Source: Desulfotruncus alcoholivorax DSM 16058 (GTDB lineage: Bacteria > Bacillota > Desulfotomaculia > Desulfotomaculales > Desulfallaceae). From it: 64,000 bases of DNA. Below are positions 54,248 through 61,582 of the stretch, piece after piece (position 1 is the first letter of the stretch; each line of letters begins with the position of its first letter). Below the pieces are notes generated by a model, which searched no databases, was not told where the DNA came from, and saw nothing but the letters and a program-made list of their open reading frames with translations. The stretch covers positions 1-64,000 of the forward strand of contig NZ_AUMW01000017.1 in assembly GCF_000430885.1 (NCBI RefSeq), in the 5' to 3' direction. Position numbers and translations under genes: made by a program.

Positions 54248-54330
54248 CCCCTATTCAAGGATGAATAGGGGGACAGCTTTATTCAAATATTGCGTCAATT
54301 CATTAATGAATAGTTTATTCATTGATGAAT
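54248..54330. promoter_or_regulatory. Three palindromic enhancer-like sites (ATTCA-N4-TGAAT)
   Basis: CCCCTATTCA-AGGA-TGAATAGGGG (54248-54271, perfect 10-bp arms), ATTCATTAATGAAT (54298-54311, perfect) and ATTCATTGATGAAT (54317-54330). They lie about 95-175 bp upstream of the -24/-12 promoter, the normal range for upstream activator sequences. The last two are 19 bp centre to centre. Confidence 0.75.
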
Positions 54331-54341
54331 ATTCAGTGCGA

Positions 54342-55988
54342 TCAAAACCGGTCAAACGGTTTTTTATGGCAGTACTTTTTGATTTTTCTGGCTGCCGTGG
54401 GTTGACTTATCCCAAGCGCTTCGGCAACTTTAACGGAAGTACCGTATTTCTGGTACGCCTGTTCAACCAGCTGCCCCTCAAGTATTTCCAATGCCTGAAC
54501 AAGAGAGACCGGTAAATCACCGGCTATCGGCATAAACTTCTTGGGCAGGTCCGAATTACCCAGGTGTTTTTTTTCAGCAGTCACCACCAAGTATTCGATA
54601 ACATTTTCCAGTTCCCGCACATTTCCCGGCCATGAATACTGGAGCAGGGCATCTAAAACTTCACCCGATATTTCCTTGGTTTTACCGTATTTTTTATTGG
54701 ACTTTTGCAAAAAATGACCAATCAATGCGAGCAGGTCCTCCCGCCTTTCTCTAAGCGGCGGGATATAAACAGGGAGCACATTCAACCTGTAAAATAAGTC
54801 CTGGCGAAAACGGCCGCTTTCAATCATCTCTTCCAAGTTCCTGTTGGTACTGGCTATAAGTCTAAAGTCCACTTTAATACTTTTCGAGCCGCCCAGTTTG
54901 GTAAGTGTTTTGGCCTGTATTACCTGCAACAACTTCACCTGGAGAGATAAAGGCATTTCACCGATTTCATCAAGGAACAAGGTGCCGTCCCGGGCCAGTT
55001 CAATAAGCCCCGGCTTGCCGGTTTTTTTAGCTCCGGTAAAAGCTCCGGCCTCGTAACCAAAGAGTTCGGATTCAAGCAAGTTTTCAGGAATGGCCGCGCA
55101 GTTTATTTCCAGGAACGGGCCCCGGGAACGGGCGCTTTTTTGATGGATCATTTTAGCAATCATGGTCTTGCCCACACCGGTTTCCCCGGTAATTAGGACA
55201 TTGGCATCCACCGGAGCAATCTTTTGAACGGCCCGGAGCACTTTTTTCATCGCCTCGCTTTTGACCACCAACCCCTCGACATTTAAAATATCCTGGCGCA
55301 GATAATCCAGCTCGCAGCTATATCTATGCATCTGCTCCTCCAACTCCAGGTAGCGGGCTTTGAGGGTTTCCAGTTCGGTAATATCCCTTGAATAACTTAT
55401 CACTTTTGTTATGTTTCCGTTTTTATCAAAGACGGGCGTTGCGGTAACAACTATCCGCCTGTTGTCCCGGGCCGATTGAATAATGGTTATTTTTTTTCGC
55501 CCTTCTAAAACCATGGCTGTGGCAGACGGGTAAAAAACACCTTTTTTGGCCATGTTAAAAACCGTGTCACCTATAACCTCCCCGGTCTTAACACCATAAG
55601 TTTGCTCAAAAGAAGGGCTCACGTGCAGAATTACCCCCCGGCTGTCCGCAATAAGCACATCATCAAGGATCTCCAGAAGGCCGTCCAATTCTTGCTGCAA
55701 TTCAACAATCTCAGGTATTTTTTTTAGTGCACGCCTCCATTCATGTGCGTCCCGGACCTCGACCCAGCGGAACCCGTCATCCTGCGGCAAATAATTGCAA
55801 ACCAACTCCCCATAAGGAGAGTAATTTAAAACTTGTATCTCAGGTTCGTCCCGGGAAGGGAGGTTGGCAACCAGAAAATCTTGGAAATCCATACTATCAA
55901 ATGGCGGGTATAATTTACTGTTTGCTTCAATTTTATGGTCGGGATACAGTTTGAAAATTAAAGGATATGGTAGCGCCAATAGTTTCAC
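54342..55988 (-). CDS. Sigma-54-dependent activator with PAS and TyrR-type HTH
   Basis: Up to 548 residues from GTG 55988 (weak ribosome site; other starts possible). A PAS domain spans about 105-225 (EILDDVLIADSRGVILHVSP). The AAA+ domain has Walker A GETGVGKTMIAKMI near 265, the sigma-54-contacting GAFTGAKKTG near 318, Walker B GTLFLDEIGEMP near 338 and NVLPVYIPPLRERREDL. The C-terminal Fis/TyrR-like HTH reads KYGTSVKVAEALGISQPTAA. PAS plus TyrR-type HTH regulators in Clostridia often control amino-acid or nitrogen pathways. It probably binds the palindromes just downstream of its gene. Confidence 0.92.
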   Translation of the reverse strand: MKLLALPYPLIFKLYPDHKIEANSKLYPPFDSMDFQDFLVANLPSRDEPEIQVLNYSPYGELVCNYLPQDDGFRWVEVRDAHEWRRALKKIPEIVELQQELDGLLEILDDVLIADSRGVILHVSPSFEQTYGVKTGEVIGDTVFNMAKKGVFYPSATAMVLEGRKKITIIQSARDNRRIVVTATPVFDKNGNITKVISYSRDITELETLKARYLELEEQMHRYSCELDYLRQDILNVEGLVVKSEAMKKVLRAVQKIAPVDANVLITGETGVGKTMIAKMIHQKSARSRGPFLEINCAAIPENLLESELFGYEAGAFTGAKKTGKPGLIELARDGTLFLDEIGEMPLSLQVKLLQVIQAKTLTKLGGSKSIKVDFRLIASTNRNLEEMIESGRFRQDLFYRLNVLPVYIPPLRERREDLLALIGHFLQKSNKKYGKTKEISGEVLDALLQYSWPGNVRELENVIEYLVVTAEKKHLGNSDLPKKFMPIAGDLPVSLVQALEILEGQLVEQAYQKYGTSVKVAEALGISQPTAARKIKKYCHKKPFDRF

Positions 55989-56327
55989 CCACTTTAACCA
56001 CGATGTGCGGTCCTGTCAGCAATACCAAAGCCGTTTCCGCCGGGCTTTTAAATCGAAGATATTATAACAAAGTATTTACCGGGTGTCGAGGAAAGGAAGC
56101 GCGGCAAAGCACGGTAGTTTACCGCCATTTTGGGGCGGCGGGCGGTACCGGGTAAATGGCAGCGGGCTAGGGGGCAACACTTGCGGCGCTGTTTGAACGG
56201 TCGACCTGGCCGCAATTTTATCTGGACTATATTTCAAATATTTGATATTATTTGAATGTAAACGCCGTTCAATTCTTTTACTTGTATTTTGTATTTTTCA
56301 GTTAAAAATTAAATAAGTTGAATCACA
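55989..56327. other. Intergenic region before the cobalamin riboswitch
   Basis: No ORF with coding character. The first half is GC-rich (contains GCGGCGGGCGGTACCGGG), the second half AT-rich. It must contain the riboswitch promoter, since the plus-strand unit begins here; TTGTATTTTG-like hexamers near 56282 are candidates but no clean -35/-10 pair stands out. Confidence 0.5.
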
Positions 56328-56526
56328 AACGGGTGCTTTTGTCCGGAGAGGCAAAAGTTAAAAGGGAAGCCGGTGCGATTCCGGCGCGGTCCCGCCACTG
56401 TAATGGTAAAGTATGCCGCAACATGTCACTGGGGTAAAAAATCCCCGGGAAGGCGCGGCATGCTGATGATCCTGAGCCAGGAAACCTGCCCGTTGAGCAA
56501 CAGCCATAACCTACGCGGATAGGGAG
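56328..56526 (+). promoter_or_regulatory. Cobalamin riboswitch
   Basis: Classic B12 element: AAAAGGGAAGCCGGTGCGAT at about 56360-56380, CGCGGTCCCGCCACTGTAA at 56385-56403, variable stem, and the B12 box GAGCCAGGAAACCTGCC at 56474-56490. The expression platform downstream includes a strong terminator (56568-56600) overlapping a short ORF with an excellent ribosome site. It would shut off the following surface protein when adenosyl- or other cobalamin is plentiful. Confidence 0.97.
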
Positions 56527-56535
56527 GTGTAAATT

Positions 56536-56613
56536 ATGATTGATTATCCCGGCAGCAGGGACAGGCCTCCAGTCTATGTAGACTGGATATTTTTATTTTA
56601 TGAGAATTTTTGA
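56536..56613 (+). CDS. 25-residue leader peptide ORF in the riboswitch platform
   Basis: ATG 56536 follows AGGGAGGTG by 6 nt, a stronger ribosome site than that of the main gene. The frame encodes MIDYPGSRDRPPVYVDWIFL and five more residues, then TGA 56611, and it runs through the whole terminator stem. Translating ribosomes would cover the stem. It could be a genuine leader peptide or an incidental ORF. Confidence 0.45.
   Translation: MIDYPGSRDRPPVYVDWIFLFYENF
56568..56600 (+). terminator. Riboswitch expression-platform terminator
   Basis: Perfect 9-bp stem TCCAGTCTA-TG-TAGACTGGA (56568-56587) followed by TATTTTTATTTTA. It lies between the B12 box and the structural gene. The 2-nt loop means the terminal pairs probably open. 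Confidence 0.88.
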
Positions 56614-56640
56614 GCAAGGCATATTGGGGGTATGATACTA

Positions 56641-58806
56641 ATGCGTAATAAAATAGAAATAAAAATATTGTTAATTTTGTTTATCCTGTTTTCTTTTGCT
56701 GTTCCGGCTTTTGCAAGTACTTATTCGGTGCAGGATGCGGTTTATGATACGGTTAACTACTACAAAAACAACAAAACCGAATTAAGCAGCTGGGAAGAAG
56801 TCATTGGATTGAGGGGAGCCGGTGAAGACCTGTCTGCCGCTCCCTGGCAATTACCTGATTGGAAAGTTAATGAACTGGATGACACTTCTCCGGCATTGGA
56901 TTATGCCAAAACCATTTTAGGTATGCTGGCGGCCGGACAAAACCCGGCTGATGCAGAGGGTAGAAATCTTGTTGAAGAACTGGCGGCCAAGCAGTCGGGT
57001 GATGGTGGATTTGGTGGTGCTATCAACCAGACTATCTGGTCAATAATTGCCCTTGACACGGCTAAAGCGGATTATGATGCCAACAAGGCCGTAGCGTACC
57101 TGCTGGCCGGGCAAAGAAGTGACGGCGGTTTTTCCCTGACCGGAGCAACAGGTGACCCTGATCCGGATATAACCGGATTTGCGTTAATCGCACTTGCCTC
57201 ATACCAGGATATCAATGGTGTTGACGCCGCAATCAACGGAGCCAAGGATTGCCTGCTCAATATACAACTGGCAAGCGGTGGATTTAAAAGTGGCACTATA
57301 GAAAATACGGAGTCGATATCCGCTGTCATCAGAGGCCTGGTAGCCTGTGGTGAAGATATAACCGCCGACAAATGGAAAAAGAATGATCAAACCATGATTG
57401 ACGCCTTATTAGCCTTTAAGCTGGAAGATGGTTCTTTTTCCCATATAATAGGAGGCAACAGTGACAGTATTGCCACCAGACAGGCACTAATAGCCCTTGC
57501 TGATTTAGTCAACGGAAACGTGTTTTACAATATCAGGGAAGGAACCACACCTATTCCCAAACCGGCAGAAAACGTAACGGCCAGAGTCAGGGTGGAAGGC
57601 GCGTCAGCCTGCCTGGCCGATAAAACGGTAACGCTAACCGGCACAGCTACGGCTATGGATGCCTTAAAGGCAGCGGTAGGCGAGGAGAACCTGCAGGCCA
57701 CCGGCGGGTTTATTACCCGGATACTGGGTGAAAGCGGCCAGGCAGGAGTTGCAGAGGATACCGACACATATTGGTTCTACTACGTCATCAGGAACGGTTC
57801 CGCTGATCTCTCCGCGTTTGATCTGGGCGCAGACAGCTTCAACGTCCAAAACGGCGACCAGATCGTCTTTTATATTGGAGCGCTTGACAGCAATACCTAC
57901 GCAAGCAAAACCTACCTGCCGGTTATAACCGTAAGTCCGCAATCGCCCACGGCGGGACAAACTCTAACTTTAACCATCTCGGCTAAAAAATATGTCTGGG
58001 GATCGGGCTTGCTGGACCTGACACCCGAAGAAACGTCGGCAATCGGCGACTATATTGTAATAGCGGACAATAACACGTACACCGGCCAGTCCGGTCAGGT
58101 TGCCATACCGAATGTAAGTGCCGGCACACTAACTGTCAGGGTGGAAAACTATAACCGGCTTGGTTATCCCAACGTGGTCCCGGCGGTTATACCACTTACC
58201 ATATCCCCCGGCGAAGGCGCTTCCGGCCCAACGGGCGAAACATTTAAAATTAAAATCAAGGTCACCGGTAAAAACAGGGAGGTGCTCTACTCCGGGTCGC
58301 TAAATTTAAATAAAAACGAACGCCGGGATCCGATTTTTGCCCTGCAAAAAACCGGTCTTGATGTGGAAGTGCGTTATGACGGACAGTATGTTTACAGTAT
58401 TGAAGGAATTGCCGAGGATACCGGCAGCACAGCCGGTTGGAAATATAAAGTGAACGGGGTTGCGCCCCCTTCAACTTCCGCCAGGGATTACGAATTGCAA
58501 GACGGGGATGAGTTGGAATGGTTCTGGGCAGTTGACGCCTCGGACAATGGAGACTTGTCGCCTATAACTCCTGAGATACCAGAGATACCCGCCGGAAGAC
58601 AAAAAGCGGCACAGCAGGCCCATGAAAAAGCCATGGAAGAGCTTAAAAAGATGGCGGAAAGTTTTGCCACCCCGGCGGCACAACGGGAGGAGCTATATGA
58701 GATAGTTGAATTAACAGGCATAAAAGCCATCATTGTCGGCGCGGACAACCCCATGACTGAACATGAACATGGGTATACGGCTGGTGGTTATCATGACGGT
58801 TGTTGA
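56641..58806 (+). CDS. Secreted intrinsic-factor/transcobalamin-like protein (prenyltransferase-type repeats plus DUF4430)
   Basis: A 721-residue secreted protein. ATG 56641 is preferred (GGGGG 10 nt upstream; ATG 56632 is too close). Signal peptide MRNKIEIKILLILFILFSFA ends near AFA at residue 25. Residues 30-300 carry alpha-barrel repeats with QSGDGGFGG, QRSDGGFSLTG and FKLEDGSFSH, as in squalene-cyclase/prenyltransferase-like and cobalamin-carrier proteins. Two DUF4430-like domains follow: about 310-410 (TYWFYYVIRNG) and 540-635 (AGWKYKVNGVAPPS, GDELEWFWA). An Ig-like part lies between. The layout matches eukaryotic intrinsic factor/transcobalamin. With its cobalamin riboswitch, it likely captures corrinoids outside the cell. 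The C-terminus (HEHGYTAGGYHDGC) is His/Cys-bearing. Confidence 0.85.
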   Translation: MRNKIEIKILLILFILFSFAVPAFASTYSVQDAVYDTVNYYKNNKTELSSWEEVIGLRGAGEDLSAAPWQLPDWKVNELDDTSPALDYAKTILGMLAAGQNPADAEGRNLVEELAAKQSGDGGFGGAINQTIWSIIALDTAKADYDANKAVAYLLAGQRSDGGFSLTGATGDPDPDITGFALIALASYQDINGVDAAINGAKDCLLNIQLASGGFKSGTIENTESISAVIRGLVACGEDITADKWKKNDQTMIDALLAFKLEDGSFSHIIGGNSDSIATRQALIALADLVNGNVFYNIREGTTPIPKPAENVTARVRVEGASACLADKTVTLTGTATAMDALKAAVGEENLQATGGFITRILGESGQAGVAEDTDTYWFYYVIRNGSADLSAFDLGADSFNVQNGDQIVFYIGALDSNTYASKTYLPVITVSPQSPTAGQTLTLTISAKKYVWGSGLLDLTPEETSAIGDYIVIADNNTYTGQSGQVAIPNVSAGTLTVRVENYNRLGYPNVVPAVIPLTISPGEGASGPTGETFKIKIKVTGKNREVLYSGSLNLNKNERRDPIFALQKTGLDVEVRYDGQYVYSIEGIAEDTGSTAGWKYKVNGVAPPSTSARDYELQDGDELEWFWAVDASDNGDLSPITPEIPEIPAGRQKAAQQAHEKAMEELKKMAESFATPAAQREELYEIVELTGIKAIIVGADNPMTEHEHGYTAGGYHDGC

Positions 58807-58918
58807 AGAAGTGGCCTTTGGGTTGACCGTAACCTGGTGGTTAAGGCTACCAGCATGACCGAACCGGGGGCAAACCGGGCCATAACGCTCTTTATTATAC
58901 TTCGCAGCTGAATAAACT

Positions 58919-58967
58919 GTTCAGGGGCTTTTGTGACGGAGTGATTACCTTCCGTGATGCCCTGAAC
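58919..58967 (+). other. Stable hairpin upstream of ECF S gene
   Basis: GTTCAGGGGC with GCCCTGAAC forms the base and inner CGGA with TCCG the upper stem, ending 19 nt before the S component start. No T-tract follows, so it is more likely an RNA-stability or attenuation element than a simple terminator. Confidence 0.5.
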
Positions 58968-58986
58968 TCTCTAAAGTGGTGCAACT

Positions 58987-59694
58987 ATGAAGTGGGGTAA
59001 AATATTTTTTACTATTTACCTGACGGGATTACTAATCTACTTCACCATTGATATTAAAGCCCACCCCGATTGGTCTATCAACTGGTCCATATACGCTTTG
59101 GCCATAGCCGTGCTGGCGCTTTCCGGCTTTTTTGCACACTTTGAAAGCAAAATGCCCACAGCCAAGGAAACAGCACTTCTGGCCACCCTGTCCGCCCTGG
59201 CGGCCCTGGGCAGGGTACCCTTTGCGGCTATTCCCAACGTCCAGCCCACTACTTTTTTAGTGCTGCTGTCGGGCTATGTTTTTGGTCCCGGTGCCGGGTT
59301 TGCCGTGGGCGTGCTGGCTGCACTTACATCTGATTTCTTTTTGGGCCTGGGACCTTGGACCCCCTGGCAAATGTTGGCATGGGGGCTGGCCGGTTGGACG
59401 GCTGGTATTATCCGCTACCTGGCCAAAACCCCGCCCCGCTTGCTCCTGGTTGTTTTTTCCGTGCTTTGGGGTTACTTTTACGGACTGATTATGAATACCT
59501 GGCACTGGCTTACTTTTATTTACCCGTTGACCTGGCAGACCTTTACGGCAACTTGCGTCGCGTCTGTCTGGTTTGATACGTTCCACGCCGCCGGCAACGG
59601 ATTGTTTATGTGGTTCATGGGCCGGGATTTAATCAGTACCCTGGATCGTTTTAAGCAAAGATTGTCGGTAAAATTTATAGGTGCTGAGAAATGA
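58987..59694 (+). CDS. ECF transporter S component (putative cobalamin/corrinoid)
   Basis: A 235-residue membrane protein with about six to seven helices. The region TAKETALLATLSALAALGRV then PNVQPTTFLVLLSGYVFGPG, GFAVGVLAALTSDFFLGLGP and WTPWQMLAWGLAG is the ECF substrate-specificity family pattern. It lies between two secreted alpha-barrel proteins behind a cobalamin riboswitch, so a corrinoid is the likely ligand. No EcfA/A'/T genes are in the window; the energising module must be shared and encoded elsewhere. Confidence 0.85.
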   Translation: MKWGKIFFTIYLTGLLIYFTIDIKAHPDWSINWSIYALAIAVLALSGFFAHFESKMPTAKETALLATLSALAALGRVPFAAIPNVQPTTFLVLLSGYVFGPGAGFAVGVLAALTSDFFLGLGPWTPWQMLAWGLAGWTAGIIRYLAKTPPRLLLVVFSVLWGYFYGLIMNTWHWLTFIYPLTWQTFTATCVASVWFDTFHAAGNGLFMWFMGRDLISTLDRFKQRLSVKFIGAEK

Positions 59695-59755
59695 TAAGTA
59701 GTTCAACCTGGCAATGACAGTTCCTTGTCAAAATATTAAATAAGGAGGAATCTAT

Positions 59756-60790
59756 ATGACAGGAATAAAGAAAATAATTTCAGCACTGGTAGTTTTATTT
59801 GTTATGAACTTTGCCCTATCCGCAACTCCTGCTTGCGCCGGGGCAAATGCCGGCGGGGCGGCGGCCGGTCATGCCCGGGTAGCGGAAGCTATAAAGGGCG
59901 CTGAACAATACCTGGTAAAGAAAATGTCAGCCCCTCAATACGACGGTATGCTGGAATGGGCCATGCTGGGGCTATATGCAGATAACAAAAATGTGCAATC
60001 CTTTTCCCTGAAAAGGGAAGCGCAAATTGCCCGGGGAGTAATGATTGACGCCAATAAAAATACTGATTACCAGAGATCGATTTTGGGAGCGCTGGCTGCC
60101 GGGAAAAACCCGGACGGTTACGGGGGGATCAAGCTTCTGGAAAAAGTCTGGTTATCCCAGACGCCCCGGGGTAAGTTTGCCGACTCGATCAACGGACAGG
60201 GAGACAGGCTGGTTAACGCTCATGTCTGGGGGATAATCTCCTTATATGCGGCGGGCCGGGAAATTGCTGACGCTGATAAAGCTTTACAGTGGCTGGTGGA
60301 CCATCAGAACACCGACGGTGGATTCAGCATTGATACCAACATGGAAGAATCAGACGTGGATATGACAGCCATGGCCGTCATCGCTCTGGCTTGCCTGGGC
60401 AAGGATACAAGTTACCCTGCGGTGCAAAAAGCGCTGGCCTATTTAAAAGAGCAGCAAAACGATGACGGCACCTTTGGCGCCTGGGGCACCTCAACCACGG
60501 AGTCCTGTGCCCAGGTCATACAGGCACTGGTCATGCTGGGTATTGATCCTGCCGGGGCTGAGTGGTCCAAAGAAGGGAAAAACGCTGTAACCGGGTTACT
60601 AAAGTACCGTTTGCCAAATGGTTCCTTTTCACATGGCCCTGAACGGTTGCCCAACGATATGGCTACAGCCCAAGCCCTGATAGCCCTGGTCGATTATTCA
60701 ACCGGTGAGACGGTTTACACAAGGCTGCACCAGGCATCAAAAACACAACCATTTTGCCTATCAGGCGGTAAACAACCTGGTGGCAAGTAA
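59756..60790 (+). CDS. Secreted alpha-barrel (prenyltransferase-type repeat) protein, SLH tail lost
   Basis: A 344-residue secreted protein with a signal peptide (IISALVVLFVMNFALSATPA CA). Repeats resembling the barrel of the riboswitch-controlled protein: LGALAAGKNPDGYGG, LVDHQNTDGGFSIDT, LKEQQNDDGTFGAWG and LKYRLPNGSFSHG. Unlike its neighbour it has no DUF4430 domain. The last 16 or so residues (KTQPFCLSGGKQPGGK) are out of frame with respect to an SLH-domain coding sequence at 60750-60860, so a frameshift near 60740-60750 removed the cell-wall anchor. A ribosome site AAGGAGG lies 8 nt before ATG. Likely an accessory corrinoid binder. Confidence 0.82.
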   Translation: MTGIKKIISALVVLFVMNFALSATPACAGANAGGAAAGHARVAEAIKGAEQYLVKKMSAPQYDGMLEWAMLGLYADNKNVQSFSLKREAQIARGVMIDANKNTDYQRSILGALAAGKNPDGYGGIKLLEKVWLSQTPRGKFADSINGQGDRLVNAHVWGIISLYAAGREIADADKALQWLVDHQNTDGGFSIDTNMEESDVDMTAMAVIALACLGKDTSYPAVQKALAYLKEQQNDDGTFGAWGTSTTESCAQVIQALVMLGIDPAGAEWSKEGKNAVTGLLKYRLPNGSFSHGPERLPNDMATAQALIALVDYSTGETVYTRLHQASKTQPFCLSGGKQPGGK

Positions 60791-60860
60791 GGTTGTACAT
60801 GGCTATCCTGACGGCACCTTTCAACCGGAATTAAAAATATTTTTTTCAGAAGGATATTAA
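60750..60860 (+). pseudogene. S-layer homology domain remnant
   Basis: In the frame shifted from the upstream gene the sequence reads HFAYQAVNNLVASKVVHGYP then DGTFQPELKI, the core of an SLH repeat (typically W/FAYQAINNLVAKKVVNGYPDGTFQPD). It stops at TAA 60858. It shows that the upstream protein once carried an SLH anchor, of which only about half of one repeat remains. Confidence 0.75.
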
Positions 60861-60878
60861 TAAAGAATCAAGAATGAT
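60848..60878 (+). repeat. 31-bp direct repeat, copy 1
   Basis: Similar to 61456-61486: both read AGAAGGATATTAA, an A-rich centre, then GAATCAAGAAT or AAATCAAGAAT. The copies bracket the ABC ATPase remnant and the 61048-61281 gene. It may mark insertion or deletion ends. Confidence 0.5.
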
Positions 60879-61001
60879 CGAGTTGCAGTTATCCATGACG
60901 GTAGGATAGTTGAGGAATTGAATACAAATATGCTACTTAATAGTGCTAAACATCCTTACACAAAACAAACACCTTATTTCCTGCATCCCGGTAAGGTCTA
61001 A
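60873..61001 (+). pseudogene. C-terminal fragment of an oligopeptide/nickel-type ABC ATPase
   Basis: Reads NDRVAVIHDGRIVEELNTNM then LLNSAKHPYTKQTPYF to TAA 60999. RVAVIHDGRIVEE and KHPYTK are the conserved tail of Opp/Dpp/Nik-family ATPases. About 42 codons remain of roughly 260-320. Only a relic. Confidence 0.75.
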
Positions 61002-61026
61002 AACACTTTAAGTCAGGCCAGATTAA

Positions 61027-61049
61027 AAGAGAGTCAAAATGACTCTCTT
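61027..61049 (-). terminator. Terminator of the 61048-61281 gene
   Basis: Perfect stem AAGAGAGTCA-AAA-TGACTCTCTT, followed on the minus strand by TTTAATCTGG. It overlaps the stop codon of the gene. Confidence 0.75.
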
Positions 61050-61281
61050 AATGAAGATACAATGATTTGATTTCTTGCAGCAGTTTTTCTCCTTCTTCAA
61101 TGTGTGCCCGCAGATGGTTGATCTCATCTTGATTTTGATTGTTTTGCATTAATTCCGTCAACTCCGTTTTATGGGCGGCAATGGAACCGTCAACATCTTG
61201 ATAGATTTCCATTGCTCTTTCAAAAGTAATCCCGTCACGGCGTTCTTTTTCGAAGCGATGTTTCAAACTGGAACAGCTCAT
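61048..61281 (-). CDS. Small coiled-coil protein of unknown function
   Basis: A 77-residue, charged, helical protein (SCSSLKHRFEKERRDGITFE then LTELMQNNQNQDEINHLRAH). ATG 61281 follows AAGGGGGAT by 5 nt; the frame is open to 61311. No family recognised and no motifs beyond the heptad-like spacing. It is the only minus-strand gene in this part of the metal region. Bases 61282-61582 contain no other gene; only a small hairpin (ACCGTTT-ACGT-AAACGGT near 61520) and AT-rich sequence. Confidence 0.6.
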   Translation of the reverse strand: MSCSSLKHRFEKERRDGITFERAMEIYQDVDGSIAAHKTELTELMQNNQNQDEINHLRAHIEEGEKLLQEIKSLYLH

Positions 61282-61455
61282 TTTTATCCCCCTTGATCTT
61301 TTTCCTGCCAAAAACTATTAATTTAGAATTATTATGTTTTAAGGGTATAGATATTATTCATAATTATATAATTCAGACACAGTTGGCCCCTACCGGGAAA
61401 TTTTTTACAAATCCTACCCCCACCAACAAATAGCACAAAAATATTAATTATTTCA

Positions 61456-61486
61456 AGAAGGATATTAAAAAGAAATCAAGAATAAT
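61456..61486 (+). repeat. 31-bp direct repeat, copy 2
   Basis: Partner of 60848-60878: shared AGAAGGATATTAA, then AATCAAGAAT. About 600 bp apart, same orientation. Confidence 0.5.
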
Positions 61487-61582
61487 TATTTATTATACGG
61501 GCGGCAAGAACCGTCATATAACCGTTTACGTAAAACGGTCTAATATATATAATGTAAATCAATAAATTTAAAAATCAACTAT

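Noticed and set aside
58804-58806. TGA of the cobalamin-binder gene read as selenocysteine
   Set aside because: No SECIS-like hairpin immediately downstream that I can support and no redox-enzyme context.
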